The translations under genes were made by a program, and so were the position numbers. This document shows, in pieces, positions 62,358 through 64,000 of a DNA stretch of 64,000 nt; the stretch's first letter is position 1, and every line of letters begins with the position of its first letter. The DNA is from Alphaproteobacteria bacterium. Lineage in GTDB: Bacteria; Pseudomonadota; Alphaproteobacteria; Thalassobaculales; Thalassobaculaceae. The DNA is taken from the NCBI GenBank assembly GCA_022822665.1, contig JAJEAR010000027.1:1-64000 (forward strand). The letters are read 5' to 3'. The notes beneath the pieces were generated by a model that was given only the letters and a program-made list of their open reading frames with translations, was not told the DNA's origin and ran no database searches.

Positions 62358-64000
62358 TGGCGGCCCGACCTCCGGTTCTTTCCGACGATGCCGCGCGGCG
62401 CGAGGCCGTCGCGGTTCGCGACCGCTCCTTCCTGGTGGAGGCCGGCGCGGGATCGGGCAAGACAGCGGTTCTGGCGGGCCGGATCGCGATGCTGCTGGCG
62501 GCTGGCGCGGCCCCCATGTCCATTGCCGCGGTGACGTTCACCGAGTTCGCCGCGAGCGAGTTGCTCATTCGGGTACGGGCCTTCGTGACCGCGCTTGCGG
62601 CCGGCACCATTCCTGTCGAGCTTCGCTCCGCCCTGCCGAGCGGCCTGTCGCAAGAGCAGCGCGGCAACCTCGACCGGGCCGATGCGGCGCTCGACGAGAT
62701 GACCTGCTCGACCATCCACGGCTTCTGCCAGCGGCTGATCACACCCTATCCGGTCGAAGCCGATATCGACCCCGGGGCCTCCGTGATGGACCGCGACCAG
62801 GCGGAGTTCGCCTTCGGCGAGATCGTCGACAATTGGCTGCGGAACGAACTCGCCGGCGAGGAAGGCGGCCTGCTTGCCGAGCTGGTTCTGCACGATCCCG
62901 ACGCAACCATCACGCTGATCCGCACCGTCCTCGGGCATCTCCGCCGGCATCGGGAGTTCACTCCCTACGAACTGCAGGACCTCGATCAGCTCGCTGCCGG
63001 GTTCCGGAAAGCGGTGGAGGGTTTGACCACGTTCCTGGACCAGGCCGAGGCCAGGGAACCTGAAACCGTCGCCATCGCCGGCCACTTCGAAGCGCTGGCC
63101 GGGAACATCGGGCCCGCATTGCCGGCAGATACACCCGCCCGGCTCGTTGCGTTGTTGCTCGTGACGCCCCACGACGACCTTCTGAAGTCCACCGGCGGCG
63201 GGTTCTACGCGTACCGCAAGAAGGGGAAGTGGGCAGCGGCCGGGAAGCGCGCGGGCCTGGCCAAGGCCGATGTGGAGCGGCTGAACGCGTCGGCCAGTGC
63301 TCACTATGATCACTGTGGCCGGACCTGGACCGGGTTTCACCAGGCGGTTGCCACCCATGTCCTCGCCGGTCTCGTGCCGCTGGTCGAGCCCGTCATGGAC
63401 CTGTTCCGCGAGTACAAGCGCGCCGCCGCACTTCTCGACTTCGACGACCTGATATTCTCGGCGCGTGATCTCCTGCGCGACCACGATGAGATACGCCGCG
63501 CACTCTCTGCGCGGTTCCGCCACGTCCTCGTCGACGAGTTCCAGGACACCGATCCGCTGCAGACCGAGATATTCTGGCGCCTCTGCGGCGAGCCGCCCGG
63601 GGACGGCGATGGCACCGACTGGCCGTCATTCGCGATTCGGCCGGGCGCGCTGTTCCTGGTCGGCGATCCCAAGCAGGCGATCTACCGTTTCCGCGGCGCC
63701 GATATCGCGGCCTATGTCCAGGCGCGCGACGCGTTCCGCGCCGGGGCCGGGGACGCCGTGCTCTCGATCGCCACGAACTTCCGCTCCCGCGCGCCGATCA
63801 TGGAATACGTGAACGCGCGCTTCGAGACAGCACTTTCCGAGGAGAACGGCCAGCCCGGTTTCCAGGCCCTCGACCCCTTCCGGTCACCACGGGACGGGCG
63901 ACCCTCGGTCGCCGCACTGGATGTCGAAGTTGCCGACGAGGACGGCAGGGCCAATGCCCGGCAACAGCGCGACGGGGAGGCCGAGGCCGTCGCCGAACTG
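62357..64000 (+). CDS. UvrD/AddA-like helicase, cut by the window end
   Basis: 548 codons are visible. Walker A is LVEAGAGSGKTAVLAGR near residue 30, motif Ia is VTFTEFAASELLIRVRAF, and later SARDLLR, VLVDEFQDTDPLQTEIF (Walker B, near 390), LFLVGDPKQAIYRFRGADI and LSIATNFRSRAPI match superfamily 1 helicases of the UvrD/AddA group. The usual C-terminal helicase motifs and the AddA nuclease domain lie outside the window. The start overlaps the upstream nuclease stop (TGATG), so the pair is translationally coupled, as AddB-AddA pairs are. The frame is open to the last base. Confidence 0.92.
   Translation, partial: MAARPPVLSDDAARREAVAVRDRSFLVEAGAGSGKTAVLAGRIAMLLAAGAAPMSIAAVTFTEFAASELLIRVRAFVTALAAGTIPVELRSALPSGLSQEQRGNLDRADAALDEMTCSTIHGFCQRLITPYPVEADIDPGASVMDRDQAEFAFGEIVDNWLRNELAGEEGGLLAELVLHDPDATITLIRTVLGHLRRHREFTPYELQDLDQLAAGFRKAVEGLTTFLDQAEAREPETVAIAGHFEALAGNIGPALPADTPARLVALLLVTPHDDLLKSTGGGFYAYRKKGKWAAAGKRAGLAKADVERLNASASAHYDHCGRTWTGFHQAVATHVLAGLVPLVEPVMDLFREYKRAAALLDFDDLIFSARDLLRDHDEIRRALSARFRHVLVDEFQDTDPLQTEIFWRLCGEPPGDGDGTDWPSFAIRPGALFLVGDPKQAIYRFRGADIAAYVQARDAFRAGAGDAVLSIATNFRSRAPIMEYVNARFETALSEENGQPGFQALDPFRSPRDGRPSVAALDVEVADEDGRANARQQRDGEAEAVAEL

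Overview
The window is high-GC DNA from an alphaproteobacterium. The evidence is the codon usage, a tRNA-Ser(GGA), and a dense CoA-thioester, flavin and TauD-type catabolic repertoire; I cannot place it more finely. It alternates between accessory (mobile) stretches and ordinary chromosome.

1-5.8 kb, accessory. A DinJ/RelB-type antitoxin overlaps the start of a YafQ-type toxin cut by the window edge. A minus-strand run follows: MoxR-like AAA+ ATPase, a 44-aa protein, a DUF3150-type protein, a VWA/metallopeptidase-like protein and an 86-aa protein, tied by overlapping stops and starts. Next are a PP-loop PAPS-reductase-family protein and an HU-like DNA-binding protein.

6.2-13.4 kb, the most interesting part. 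A markedly AT-richer, five-gene, same-strand operon with every junction overlapping (11, 1, 11 and 4 nt) encodes: a SIS-HAD fusion; a phosphoribosyltransferase-like protein; an ORC/CDC6-like P-loop ATPase; an unrecognised protein; and a PfkB-family kinase carrying three CxxC motifs. It is followed by a tyrosine integrase and a tRNA-3'-end-like sequence with a hairpin. I read it as an integrase-borne system that makes or senses a phosphosugar or nucleotide, probably in biological conflict; no function is established from the sequence.

14.7-22.8 kb, mobile-element graveyard. It holds a restriction-endonuclease-like gene, a doubly broken DUF35 OB-fold gene, transposase and DUF2493 fragments, an acyltransferase/SGNH gene, a group II intron tail (domains V-VI), an ISXO2-like transposase fragment, a recombinase C-terminus and a second intact integrase. 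The second integrase lies against a hydantoinase A gene that survives only as its first codons.

22.8-55.4 kb, chromosome-like. Contents are hyuB, a MhpD-like hydratase, a Fic protein beside a truncated DUF3800 gene, DOPA-dioxygenase-like protein, tRNA-Ser, a secreted HNH/Excalibur nuclease with an SLT-like lipoprotein, an S49 peptidase, a ferredoxin-reductase-like flavoprotein, ChaC, an AAA-type ATPase and two glycosyltransferases. A long mostly minus-strand catabolic block follows: propeller protein, GMC oxidoreductase, acyl-CoA dehydrogenase, two TauD/TfdA dioxygenases, amino-acid oxidase, SDRs, CoA-transferase, acyl-CoA synthetase and alcohol dehydrogenase.

55.9-64 kb, accessory again. 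A double-AAA+ ATPase, a WYL regulator, a papain-like-fold protein, a RecB-type PD-(D/E)XK nuclease and an AddA-like UvrD helicase (cut by the window end) form a plus-strand operon. It and the left-edge cassette may belong to the same class of island.
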